This document shows, piece after piece, positions 47,501-55,156 of a stretch of 64,000 nucleotides of DNA. Each line of letters begins with the position of its first letter. Positions within the stretch are counted from its first letter, which is position 1. The position numbers and the translations under genes were made by a program. Origin of the DNA: Desulfobacterales bacterium. Its GTDB lineage: Bacteria; Desulfobacterota; Desulfobacteria; Desulfobacterales; JAEINQ01. Location of the stretch: contig JAEINQ010000008.1 of assembly GCA_016342285.1 (NCBI GenBank), forward strand, positions 1 to 64,000. Direction: 5' to 3'. The notes below the pieces were generated by a model that was given only the letters and a program-made list of their open reading frames with translations, did not search any database and had not been told where the DNA came from.

Positions 47501-48267
47501 GCGTTGAGCAGGGAGTGGCCGCGTTTTTCCTCGTAGATCTTGCCTTTGCGGTAGTGGAACAACAGCCGGTCAAAGTACTCTGCGGCCGGCACGCCGGCAA
47601 GGGACCGACGGATCCGGTCAAGCTTTTCCATGAAACGCTCGCGCAGGTCGTTGTAGGAAAAATCCGGCTCCAGCCCTTTTTCGAATAAAAGCATCTGAAG
47701 CCTTAGATATCGAGACCGGAGAATGACCTCGTCAAGGGGGATCTCATCGAGCCGGCAGTCTCTCAGGTCGGCCTCGATGGCCTGTTTCAGTTCCGACGCC
47801 GCCCGTTCCAGATAGGCCCGGGTGTAGGTCACCGGCCGGGTACGGGTTAAAACGTCCTGGCCGGGGTCCGGCAGGGGCTCTTGAATCGTCGGCGGGGTAT
47901 AGGGCCGCAGCAGCGGCTTTTTCAGGACCGGGGCCTGGTCCGGGTCGATCGTCAAGATCCGCCCGGCCCGGACATCGATTCTCGGGCCGAAGTCATTGGC
48001 GGCAAAGGCGGGGCGAAGCCATTGAAGGGGGCCTTCATAAAGGCGGGCAATGGAGGGGCGCGGGTCGGGGGCCGGATCGGCTGGGCCCGTCGCATCCATT
48101 CTCGCCGATGTTGCCGGGTTTTTTTCGGAAACGGCCCCAGGGGCGTCCGGGCGCTTTCCTCCCCTGCCCGGCCCCGGGGCATCCAGGGTCTGCCACAGCC
48201 CCAGCATGACGGCCAGGTGAAGAGCGATGCTCAAGGCCAGCCCCAGGACGAGTTCCGATGGTTTCAT
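44542..48267 (-). CDS. Large membrane-anchored protein of unknown function
   Basis: This 1241-residue protein starts MKPSELVLGLALSIALHLAV, one N-terminal membrane anchor, followed by a ~100-residue proline-rich linker (GPADPAPDPRPS). The rest is predicted extracytoplasmic and mostly helical. Around residues 265-330 the blocks IFYDIYNCRTGTEELAMYF and GTLIGHVDPAVRIGGRW recall a transglutaminase-like Cys-His core, but I am not certain. The C-terminal ~600 residues are rich in alanine and leucine, with helix pairs suggestive of HEAT/TPR-like repeats. ATG 48267 is preferred to 48375 because it gives an immediate anchor. No neighbour clarifies its role. Confidence 0.75.
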   Translation of the reverse strand: MKPSELVLGLALSIALHLAVMLGLWQTLDAPGPGRGGKRPDAPGAVSEKNPATSARMDATGPADPAPDPRPSIARLYEGPLQWLRPAFAANDFGPRIDVRAGRILTIDPDQAPVLKKPLLRPYTPPTIQEPLPDPGQDVLTRTRPVTYTRAYLERAASELKQAIEADLRDCRLDEIPLDEVILRSRYLRLQMLLFEKGLEPDFSYNDLRERFMEKLDRIRRSLAGVPAAEYFDRLLFHYRKGKIYEEKRGHSLLNAIFYDIYNCRTGTEELAMYFSLFHPDLPLGFNRGSIVKFDGTLIGHVDPAVRIGGRWTVFKTVSRDTEAVAPYEIGELFPIEKLVLDYLPGWDAPACRLNRPLARNGEELDDRLNTPGDNLHPLIVTHDDSRIVLLRESVPQPETFPMISREERLFAEMAGRYRGFTGGKNLLHADAPYLDFLFHLQAALPADRRDLVHLYLKNRVDSAPADAKRPLRIPAALPGYQDLVRTLFSESRDPQIEILPGTVVATESYLLHKAYIEAHNRAIEALTGEKRTLPEKEPLPAEIARFLLFSHGRGTTLIRPPAFDPGPLVGDLVNDRYDLSPFMANETARRNNNTSSRRIAILKAGLAGDDRMVRSALETRVRQLRAVLNHGEMHVENVRVREAHEIPGAISYGETIRQQGRTGLSPGFVKDMVELMGEGEALAAFDRYLAWPGLRVDRAAGLEMFAYLDRYLLLDKSRKRLATIALDRISRSGDPAMKAAAAQYLVKAGAISAEQANAAFLPYLETVPADAATVASLLATGLDRSRAAAHFASQIEGLDLSANGAHERLDALGRIARVMGDPAVPGQIAAKHEAFVLTFFDSAIRSVNPGDGKTSGVLNSLSYLAGDRSGAAPGVFARFVAFGAQSPEALFMGEPVGRWIGPERFRQAVAAGLAQEKARLAAGIKDLVRLRDDPDALRSGGGWTSYAAALVGIRDSAARITFLSTLAFQDGLRNEAYRHQRALLERLFSLDEFDKGFETRYGAAPALERNRVLNHEAIQRAVEMAGFFSTALKKPGGFDLNHAPFIQLVGDYQADCGPSHRAINSRSTPENIAFTPAGAYFTSLLDPDNPPEQVAAAFGKEQDLLRALSARPLSADRATRLGETRTFFRGMAQSDACDMRRVYLFEKLLRQSALPETLPEWILALARDSHRREMAFWGRMASAGGPDAVIGDSLRMTETSFAGKWGESPFSLRNLYGTLLLVKTGHLEVDAAGAFRPRRN

Positions 48268-48719
48268 GTGATGGGTCCGGTTATCGAAGGTGGCTTCCCC
48301 TGTCAGATTTGTGAAACCTGAAAATATCATTTGATATTGTACAGTTATGGCTAACCACAGAGACACTGAGCGCACAGAGGGTTTCTAATTTTTCAAAGAT
48401 CGGGAGACGACGATCTGTGAAAAGCAAACTCTGTCAGGGCATTCTCATTCACGGCCGCCGTCTCCCGGCCGGGAATGAACCGAAAAAGTTCCGTGCCCTC
48501 TGTGGCTGTGGTGAAATAATTGTTTGGTTGCGGCTATGCCGCGCTAAGTCCTTCGTGGTGAAAAACCGACTTCTTACGGGGCCACCAACGTTGTGCCCTT
48601 GGTGCCTTCGCGGTAAATTTGCATTCTTTGCGCTTTCATTGGCCAAACCTAGGCACCGCGGCAGGCTTGGTCAAGCGACGGCAGGGATCGAAAACCCAAA
48701 CTAGCTTCCATCCACAAGT
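48268..48719. other. Intergenic, low-complexity GTGC/CTCTGTG-type sequence
   Basis: The stretch contains degenerate CACAGAG / CCCTCTGTGG runs similar to 41528-41550 and no gene I can support. Confidence 0.4.
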
Positions 48720-48925
48720 GGCATGTAAAGAATCCTGGCCCAGAGGACCAGGCTTTGGTTTGCCCCCAGATCAGTTTGGAGTGCCTAAAGTGAGTCCCGC
48801 CAAGGCGGGACTCACTCCAAACTTTAGTTCACTTTAGGCACTGGCAACATCGGTGTCTCGGCATAGCCAATTGACTCTGACCACGCCCACAGGACGTGGA
48901 TTCCAAATTCGAATTGAAAGTAGCA
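48720..48925 (+). repeat. Composite intergenic repeat (modules A and B)
   Basis: Module A (AAGAATCCTGGCCCAGAGG, ACCAGGCTTTGGTTTGCCCC) is followed by a GTCCCGCC-AA-GGCGGGAC palindrome, an AACTTTAGTTCACTTTAGG stretch and module B (CGGTGTCTCGGCATAGCC...GACGTGGATTCC). The order shows how the modules join. Confidence 0.8.
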
Positions 48926-49035
48926 TCGCCATTTTTTTCTGACAGAATCGACAAGATGGTCAGTTTTTTTTGCCTGCCGGTCTGAAGCCGGACAGTCAAT
49001 ATGCCATCGCCTTCGGCGAGGAGGGCAAAGCGAGA

Positions 49036-49075
49036 AAAACAAAAAAGGGCCGTCGCCCGATGGCAACGGCCCTTT
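49036..49075 (-). terminator. Rho-independent terminator of the bifunctional nuclease gene
   Basis: On the minus strand AAAGGGCCGT (49075-49066) pairs with ACGGCCCTTT (49053-49044), followed by a run of T. It lies 28 bp after the stop of the nuclease gene. Confidence 0.85.
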
Positions 49076-49102
49076 GACTGCCTGGGGCAAAAGAGGATGG
49101 GA

Positions 49103-49597
49103 TCAGACCTTGCCGAAATCGTCCGGGTCGAGGTTTTCCAGATATTCGGCCCACTTTTTCCCTTCTTCGCTCTGGTCAGCCGCCTCGGCCGGCACTCCCT
49201 GTCCGGATTTGGATTTGTCCAAAACGAGCTGGTTGACGAAAATAGGGGCGCCAAACCGAAGGGCCATGGCAATGGCGTCGCTGGGCCGTGCGTCCATGGT
49301 GAAGGACTCACTGCCGGAGGAAAACGTAATCAGGGCGTAGTAGGTGTTTTCCCGAATGTCGCAGACTTCGACCTTGACAATGGCCATCTTCATTTGAACG
49401 GCAAAATTTTTAAACAGGTCGTGGGTCATGGGTCGGTCAAAGTTAACGTTGCGCAGGACCGAAGCGATGGCGGTCGCCTCCATCAGTCCGATCCAGATGG
49501 GGATTACCTGCTCGCCCAAGTCGGTCTTGAGCAGCACGATGGGGGTATTGGAAGCCGGATCCATGGCCATCCCTGCAATGCTCACCTTATGTTCCAT
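49103..49597 (-). CDS. Bifunctional nuclease family protein (DUF151)
   Basis: This 164-residue BFN-domain protein has blocks SNTPIVLLKTDLGEQVIPIW, IGLMEATAIASVLRN, RPMTHDLFKNF and ARPSDAIAMALRFGAPIFVN. The last is a strongly conserved family motif. Members are described as nucleases with RNase and DNase activity, though roles vary. The C-terminal 35 residues are charged and variable. It lies downstream of miaB on the same strand, separated by a repeat, and ends in a clear terminator. Confidence 0.92.
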   Translation of the reverse strand: MEHKVSIAGMAMDPASNTPIVLLKTDLGEQVIPIWIGLMEATAIASVLRNVNFDRPMTHDLFKNFAVQMKMAIVKVEVCDIRENTYYALITFSSGSESFTMDARPSDAIAMALRFGAPIFVNQLVLDKSKSGQGVPAEAADQSEEGKKWAEYLENLDPDDFGKV

Positions 49598-49637
49598 TGT
49601 CCTGCCTCCTGTCAGCGGTCCGCAATCAGACCCATAT

Positions 49638-49765
49638 ATAAAATCCTGGCCCAGAGGACCAGGCTTTAGTTCACTTTAGTCACGTTAGCATAGGTGTCTC
49701 GGCATCGCCAATGGACTCTGACAATGCCATGAGGGCATGGATTCACATTTAGCAGCGCTTCGAAT
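49638..49765 (+). repeat. Composite intergenic repeat (modules A and B)
   Basis: It carries module A (AAATCCTGGCCCAGAGGACC), an AGTTCACTTTAGT stretch, and module B (GGTGTCTCGGCATCGCCAAT...GGGCATGGATTC). It lies between miaB and the nuclease gene, so the operon message, if any, would carry it. Confidence 0.8.
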
Positions 49766-49792
49766 TCGATGCGGTAAAATACGCACGAGCCT

Positions 49793-51214
49793 CTATCCGG
49801 CCATCTTCTGCGCAAAAGATCCGCAGGCCGCATCGACTTCGCCCGGCGCTGTCGATTCCGTCCCGGTCACGGGCATTCCCCAGAGGCTGTGGGCCAACGC
49901 CCGCTGGATGGTCACATCCACCAGCCGACCGGGGGCCGGTTCGGTTCCCGCCCCCCCGCGGACATCCCAGATGAAATTGACGACCTTGTTGCCCGAGGTG
50001 CGTCCGGTCCAGGGGTCGCCTTCGCCTTCTAGGGCCGGCAACCTTCTGCCCCGCCTCTCAACGAGAACGGTCTGGACCGTGCCGACCAGATCGCCGTTGC
50101 GGCGGAAGGTGTTCTTTTCCTGAAGCGCCAGCAATTGGCCCAGGCGGTCCTTTTTCACCGCTTCGGAAACTTTCTCCGGAAACTTGGCGGCCGGCGCAAG
50201 GGGTCGGTCCGAATACTTAAAAGCAAAGAGCCCGTCATAGCCCACCGTACGGATCAGGTCCAGGGTCTGCTGGAAATCGTCGTCGGTTTCCCCCGGAAAA
50301 CCGACGATGAAATCCGAGGTGACGGCAATGCCCGGGCAGGCCGCGCGTATCCGTCGGATGCGCTCCAGGTAAGCATCCCGGGTATATTTGCGGTTCATGC
50401 GCCGGAGTACCGTGTCCGAGCCTGCCTGAACCGGCAGGTGAATGTGATGGCAAAGCTTTTCCAGATCGGCAAAGGTGGTGATGAGGCGGTCGGAAAGGTC
50501 CTTGGGGTGTGAGGTGGTGAACCGGATGCGGCATATCCCGTCGATATGGGATACGCGCTCCAAAAGTTCGGCAAAGTCGCAAAACCCTTCCTTTTTGCCG
50601 TAACTGTTGACGTTCTGACCCAGCAGGGTCACTTCGCGAACGCCGGCGTTGGCCAACCCCTGGATCTCGTCGATGATCGTCTGGGGTGCCCGGCTGGTTT
50701 CCGCCCCTCTTACATAAGGGACCACACAATAGTTGCAGTAGTTGTCGCAGCCTCGCATCACGGTCACGAACCGGCAGATACCGGCCTGGGCGGATTCCGG
50801 AATGGCCGCTGCAAGCCCGCCCAGGGTATCGGTCATGTCCACGTCCACCACAGGCCCTTTGCCGGCCTGGACCGTATGGATGAGGGCCGGCAACCGGTCC
50901 AGGGAGCGCGTGCCGAAAACCAGGTCCACAAAGGGAACCCGGGACAGGATCTTTCGTCCCTCCTGCTGGGCCACGCACCCGCCCACGCCGATGATCAGCG
51001 ACGGTTTCTGGGCCTTGAGTTCGGCCAGCCGCCCGAGATAGCTGAAGACCTTCTGCTCAGCCTTGTCCCGAATGGCACAGGTGTTTAACAGAATCAGGTC
51101 GGCATTGCCCTGGCGATCGGTCTGTTGATACCCCATGGCCTGTAGGCGCAGGGCGATCTGCTCAGAGTCGTAGACATTCATCTGGCAGCCGATAGTATGT
51201 ATATATAGATTCAT
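49793..51214 (-). CDS. miaB: tRNA-2-methylthio-N6-dimethylallyladenosine synthase
   Basis: This 473-residue radical SAM methylthiotransferase modifies A37 of tRNAs that read U-starting codons. The N-terminal MTTase domain has three cysteines (HTIGCQMNVYD, LLNTCAIRDKA, GVGGCVAQQEG). The radical SAM cluster is in MRGCDNYCNYCVVPYVRG, and a TRAM domain ends the protein. Full length. The DUF4911 gene lies upstream on the same strand, a link I know from other Desulfobacterota. Confidence 0.97.
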   Translation of the reverse strand: MNLYIHTIGCQMNVYDSEQIALRLQAMGYQQTDRQGNADLILLNTCAIRDKAEQKVFSYLGRLAELKAQKPSLIIGVGGCVAQQEGRKILSRVPFVDLVFGTRSLDRLPALIHTVQAGKGPVVDVDMTDTLGGLAAAIPESAQAGICRFVTVMRGCDNYCNYCVVPYVRGAETSRAPQTIIDEIQGLANAGVREVTLLGQNVNSYGKKEGFCDFAELLERVSHIDGICRIRFTTSHPKDLSDRLITTFADLEKLCHHIHLPVQAGSDTVLRRMNRKYTRDAYLERIRRIRAACPGIAVTSDFIVGFPGETDDDFQQTLDLIRTVGYDGLFAFKYSDRPLAPAAKFPEKVSEAVKKDRLGQLLALQEKNTFRRNGDLVGTVQTVLVERRGRRLPALEGEGDPWTGRTSGNKVVNFIWDVRGGAGTEPAPGRLVDVTIQRALAHSLWGMPVTGTESTAPGEVDAACGSFAQKMAG

Positions 51215-51271
51215 GGGTATCTTCCGCGGCTTCGGGGCCGTTCTGTTTTTGAAAGTTTCATACGTCTTGAT

Positions 51272-51475
51272 AATCCATGCCCCAGGGCATGGTCATTGTC
51301 AATTGGCTATGCCGAGCCACCTGTGTTTCAAGTGACTAAAGTGAACTAAAGTTTGGAGTGAGTCCCGCCATGGCGGGATTAAGGACTTCTGTCCATTATA
51401 AAAAACCGTTGGAGCAAAGCGACTCCTCAATCCCGCCTTGGCGGGACTCACTTTAGGCACTCCACACTGATATGG
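51272..51475 (-). repeat. Composite intergenic repeat, inverted orientation
   Basis: Module B (AATCCATGCCCCAGGGCATG...GGCTATGCCG) is followed by AAGTGAACTAAAGTTTGGAG, the palindrome GTCCCGCCATGGCGGGA, a related CCCGCCTTGGCGGG and CACTTTAGGCACTCC. These are the same parts as at 48720-48925, reversed. Confidence 0.75.
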
Positions 51476-51496
51476 GGGCCGGCATCCAAGCGCACT

Positions 51497-51748
51497 TCAG
51501 GGGCCTTCTCTAGTCCGGCCCTCATCGGGTCCAATGGCATCCACCGACTCAATGAGAATATCCCGAGCCAGGTCGGCCAGCACAGCGTCGACTTCGGCTT
51601 CGCATCCCGGCGCAACGTGCAGAGAGATCCTCCCGGCCAGGGGGTCTTCCGTTGTTACCACGGCGATGCCGTCGTAAGCCTCGAAAATAAATCGCAGAAA
51701 ACCGATTTCCCGCCGGTCGACGCGATACTGTCTCGAAATGGTCCTCAC
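51497..51748 (-). CDS. DUF4911 family protein
   Basis: This 83-residue protein (RQYRVDRREIGFLRFIFEAY, DGIAVVTTEDPLAGRISLHV) matches the DUF4911 pattern. It probably forms a small alpha/beta fold related to ACT-like or ferredoxin-like domains; its function is unknown. The family is frequently encoded upstream of miaB. A repeat element of about 200 bp lies between them here. Confidence 0.85.
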   Translation of the reverse strand: MRTISRQYRVDRREIGFLRFIFEAYDGIAVVTTEDPLAGRISLHVAPGCEAEVDAVLADLARDILIESVDAIGPDEGRTREGP

Positions 51749-51773
51749 AACCCTCCACCGGTGCTCTTTTTTG

Positions 51774-51890
51774 GTAAGCGTTCACAGGGCATCACGCCGA
51801 GGCGTGACTTTGTTCCCGGGCATTTGAAGTACGCTAAAGTACGTCTGCATGACCGGCGCCTCGCATCTACGGCACCCTGTAAACGCTTAC
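51774..51890. repeat. 117-bp repeat with inverted ends, copy 2
   Basis: This is a reverse-complement copy of 22050-22166, of equal length, with ends GTAAGCGTTCACAGGG and CCCTGTAAACGCTTAC. It lies directly upstream of the DUF4911 start. The remaining 230 bp to recJ show no gene. Confidence 0.85.
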
Positions 51891-52121
51891 CGTGCGATGG
51901 TTTGGCATTCCTTGTGCGTTTTAACCCCGTGAACAGGTATCTTTTTGGGGCCGTCATTTCATGCGTTGATGCATCTGGCACTTGGCTGATATCATAACAC
52001 CGCCCCCCGTATTGTACAAGGTTCAGGGGGCGGTTCAAGGGGCGGCCGCGGCAGCCGCCTGAGCGTGAAACATCATCAAACCGGTTGAGCTTGTCAGCGG
52101 TTTGCGTTATAGCCGGCAGCC

Positions 52122-53849
52122 ATGAAACCCCTCCTGCAAATGCGCCACCCCGAACCGGCCGTGGTAGAAGACCTGGCAAAACACCTCGATTGTCAGCCGG
52201 TCATCGCTACCGTTCTGGCCAATCGGGGAATCCGCACCCATGACGAGGCCCAGCGCTTTTTATTCCCGAAACTCGGCGACCTGCGCCCCCCCTTTGCCAT
52301 GGCTGGCATGACGCCGGCCGTGAAACGGATCGTCTCGGCCATCACCAACAAGGAAAAAATCCTTATTTTCGGCGATTATGATGCCGATGGCGTTACCGCC
52401 GCCCTTTTGCTGCAATCGTTTCTCCGCGATGCCGGCAACCCGGCCGAGGTATACCTCCCCCACCGCATCAAAGAAGGCTATGGTCTGAAATCTGACCAGG
52501 TCCTCAAAGTGGCTGTCCCGGCCGGCATCGGGCTCATTGTCACTGTGGACTGCGGCGCCTCCAACCATGAGGCTGTGGATGCTGCCTCCGATCACGGCAT
52601 TGATGTGGTGGTCACCGATCACCATCGGCAACCCATGCCCCTGCCCCGGTCCCTGGCCCTGATCAATCCCCAGCGCTCGGACTGTGACACCGGATTCGAA
52701 TCCCTGGCCGGCGTGGGTGTCGCCTTTCAACTGGCCGTCTGCCTCCGCAGCCACCTGCGCAACATCGGTTTCTGGCGTTCCAGACCCGAGCCCGACCTCA
52801 GGCGCCTGTGCGATCTGGTGGCCCTGGGGACCGTGGCCGACATCTGCCCCATGACCGGCGACAACCGAATTCTGACCCGCGCCGGCCTTACGGTCTTAAA
52901 CCAGGGGATACGCCCGGGCCTTGCGGCACTGACCGCAGCCAGCGGGCTGCGCCTGGGCCAGGTGACGGCCACGGACATCGCCTTTCGCCTGGCGCCGCGA
53001 ATCAACGCCGCCGGCCGCATCGGACATGCCGGGCTGGCCTTTGAACTGCTTTCCGAAACCGATCCCGTCAAGGCCGACACGATCTGCCGGCGGCTCAATC
53101 AGATGAACAGCCAACGCCAGGATCTGGAAACCGAGATTTTAGAACAGATTCAGCGTCAAATCGAACAGCGCCCGGAACTGCTCTCCGCCCCTGCCCTGGT
53201 CCTGGCCCAAGACGACTGGCATCCGGGCGTACTGGGTATTGTAGCGGCCCGCCTGGCACGTGCCCACAGCCGACCGGCGGTGCTGATGACCACGGCCGAC
53301 GGAATGGCAAAGGGATCGGCTCGCAGCATTCCCGGGGTCAACCTTCACGCCTGCCTTCAGGCATGTGAATCGCTCCTGGAAGGTTTTGGCGGCCATGCCC
53401 AGGCAGCCGGCCTCAGTCTTTGCACCGATCGTCTGGATGACTTCTCCCGGCGGTTCATGGAGACGGTGGTCGAACACAGCCACCCGGAGGATTTTATCTC
53501 CCGCCTCCAGGTGGATTGCCAGCTCGACCTGGCCCTTGTCACCGCTGACCTCATCGAGGCCATCGAAGGGCTCGGCCCTTTCGGCACGGACAACCCGGAA
53601 CCGGTCTTTCTGGCCACGGACCTGACTGTGGTCACCTCAAAAATCGTTGGCAGCCGGCATCTGAAAATGACCCTTCGTCAGAAGGATCAGCCCGCCGGCC
53701 GCCCCGTCGAATCGATTCAGTTCAACGCCGATTCGACAGACACCCCGATACCGCGGTTTTTCAAGCAGGTCGCCTTTCGACTCGGTTTGAACCGCTGGAA
53801 CGGCAACCGGACCCCCCAGATGATCGTTGAAGCGGTCTGGACGTCGTAA
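52122..53849 (+). CDS. recJ: Single-stranded-DNA-specific exonuclease RecJ
   Basis: This 575-residue 5'-3' exonuclease acts in recombination and repair. DHH-domain motifs are present: ILIFGDYDADGVTAALLL, IVTVDCGASNHEAVDAA, DVVVTDHHRQ and VALGTVADICPM. The DHHA1 domain follows with IAFRLAPRINAAGRIGHAGL and EGFGGHAQAAGLSL, then an OB-like domain (HLKMTLRQ). It looks intact. It reads divergently from the DUF4911/miaB group. Confidence 0.97.
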   Translation: MKPLLQMRHPEPAVVEDLAKHLDCQPVIATVLANRGIRTHDEAQRFLFPKLGDLRPPFAMAGMTPAVKRIVSAITNKEKILIFGDYDADGVTAALLLQSFLRDAGNPAEVYLPHRIKEGYGLKSDQVLKVAVPAGIGLIVTVDCGASNHEAVDAASDHGIDVVVTDHHRQPMPLPRSLALINPQRSDCDTGFESLAGVGVAFQLAVCLRSHLRNIGFWRSRPEPDLRRLCDLVALGTVADICPMTGDNRILTRAGLTVLNQGIRPGLAALTAASGLRLGQVTATDIAFRLAPRINAAGRIGHAGLAFELLSETDPVKADTICRRLNQMNSQRQDLETEILEQIQRQIEQRPELLSAPALVLAQDDWHPGVLGIVAARLARAHSRPAVLMTTADGMAKGSARSIPGVNLHACLQACESLLEGFGGHAQAAGLSLCTDRLDDFSRRFMETVVEHSHPEDFISRLQVDCQLDLALVTADLIEAIEGLGPFGTDNPEPVFLATDLTVVTSKIVGSRHLKMTLRQKDQPAGRPVESIQFNADSTDTPIPRFFKQVAFRLGLNRWNGNRTPQMIVEAVWTS

Positions 53850-53890
53850 CGAAACGGAATTATAGAGAAGATGAACGGGGAAATTTCCGA

Positions 53891-54220
53891 TTAATGGATA
53901 AATCTTTTCAGTAGAATATCTTCAACATTTTGCCGAGAATCGAATAATGACAAGACGTATATTTCCTTTTCCGCGATCCTGTAAATCAATCGCCATGGGG
54001 AAATTATCAGCTCTCTATATTGCGATATTCCCTGTTCCTGAAGCTCTGGTACAACACGGCCTTTTTCGGGAAGGGTGTATAGACTGGAGGCTTTTGACTT
54101 GATTTTTTGAAGTATCTTTTTTGCATTGGATGGGTTCCGAATCGAAATATATTCAATGATTTCTTTTAGATCGTTTTCAGCAACATCCGTCCAAAGAACT
54201 TGACGTGTTGAATTCATCAC
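53891..54220 (-). CDS. RelE/ParE-family toxin
   Basis: This 109-residue RelE/ParE fold protein has a core of WTDVAENDLKEIIEYISIRN, GRVVPELQEQGISQYRELII and YRIAEKEIYVLSLFDSRQ. RelE members cleave mRNA on ribosomes and ParE members poison gyrase; the sequence alone does not decide. It overlaps the antitoxin gene by 4 nt. Both genes are visibly more AT-rich than neighbours, suggesting acquisition by transfer. Confidence 0.9.
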   Translation of the reverse strand: MMNSTRQVLWTDVAENDLKEIIEYISIRNPSNAKKILQKIKSKASSLYTLPEKGRVVPELQEQGISQYRELIISPWRLIYRIAEKEIYVLSLFDSRQNVEDILLKRFIH

Positions 54221-54495
54221 AAATTATCTTTCAATGAATTCTCAAGGTTTGTAAAAACGTCTTCCTGTGATCTGACCTTTCCATCTCGAACGTCATTTTC
54301 ACCCTGAGATATCAGCTTTAACAGACCAATTGCATTCCGCATATTTTCATAACTTTCAGGGTCTTGCAGAACGGCTCGGGGTTCACCATTTTGGGTAATA
54401 ATTACAGGTCGGTGAGTTTCGTTGATCTGATTTAGTAAGAGGGCCGCTTTTGATTTGAGATAAGTCACAGGTTTTATATCATTCGTTATATTCAT
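54217..54495 (-). CDS. Phd/YefM-family antitoxin
   Basis: This 92-residue antitoxin (MNITNDIKPVTYLKSKAALL, RPVIITQNGEPRAVLQDPES) is a Phd-like DNA-binding repressor with a toxin-neutralising C-terminus. It stands before the RelE-like toxin in the usual order. An AGGTTATT stretch precedes the ATG. A promoter probably lies in the AT-rich stretch near 54515-54535 but I could not pin it down. Confidence 0.9.
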   Translation of the reverse strand: MNITNDIKPVTYLKSKAALLLNQINETHRPVIITQNGEPRAVLQDPESYENMRNAIGLLKLISQGENDVRDGKVRSQEDVFTNLENSLKDNL

Positions 54496-54943
54496 TGTAA
54501 TAACCTCCGGTCTGTATATAGTACCAAATTAAGTCCGGATGTCAAGGCATCTTTTTGGCGGTGACTTGGGGTCGGTCCGACGAAATAACCCGATGAATTC
54601 TAATGAATAATGTCCTCCAAGACCAGTTTGGTTTTCGCCGGTCACTTTCGCACGGTTCGTCGAAACGGCCGCCAGCGACGAAAAAGGGCATTCCCCTCTT
54701 TCGGCAGTTTCCAGGTCCGACCGGCTGACGTGACATTTTTTCCTCAACAGGTCTATTTGATTGTTTTTTGCTTGAATTCCACCAAAGGCCTGGTGTATGG
54801 CTCAATGAATCGGTTCCATTGTCCTCACCGGCGCCCTTTCTCCCCTTCACCAAAGCCCTTCTCCGGTTTCCAGCGCCTCTTCTTCTCTTTCTCCTGGCAT
54901 TGACGGGCGTCTCACCCCCATCTTGATCCATGCGGAGGAGATC
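54496..54943. other. Intergenic, no gene recognised
   Basis: Frames on both strands look like shadows, with no family match or ribosome site. From 54935 a GGAGGAG site serves the small gene that follows. Confidence 0.4.
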
Positions 54944-55129
54944 ATGGCTTCTGCCGCCGAAAATTCGAATGCCCGGGAAGATTCGCCGACCCCGGCCCCG
55001 GCCGGTTGCGCCGATACGGCCGAGTCCGCCGAAACCTCTCGTAAATTCAAAGCCCTGACGCGCACCCACTGGACGGCCGGGTTCAGTTGCGCCATCCTGG
55101 TGCTGCTCGGCATGACCATGCTCTCCTGA
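54944..55129 (+). CDS. Small single-pass membrane protein
   Basis: This 61-residue protein has a polar alanine-rich N-terminus (MASAAENSNAREDSPTPAPA) and one C-terminal hydrophobic segment (HWTAGFSCAILVLLGMTMLS), so it is probably tail-anchored. A strong GCGGAGGAG ribosome site supports ATG 54944. It lies 27 bp before the larger membrane protein gene and is probably its operon partner. I do not recognise a family. Confidence 0.6.
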   Translation: MASAAENSNAREDSPTPAPAGCADTAESAETSRKFKALTRTHWTAGFSCAILVLLGMTMLS

Positions 55130-55156
55130 AGTGGCGACAAACTGGGCGAGTGGTCT

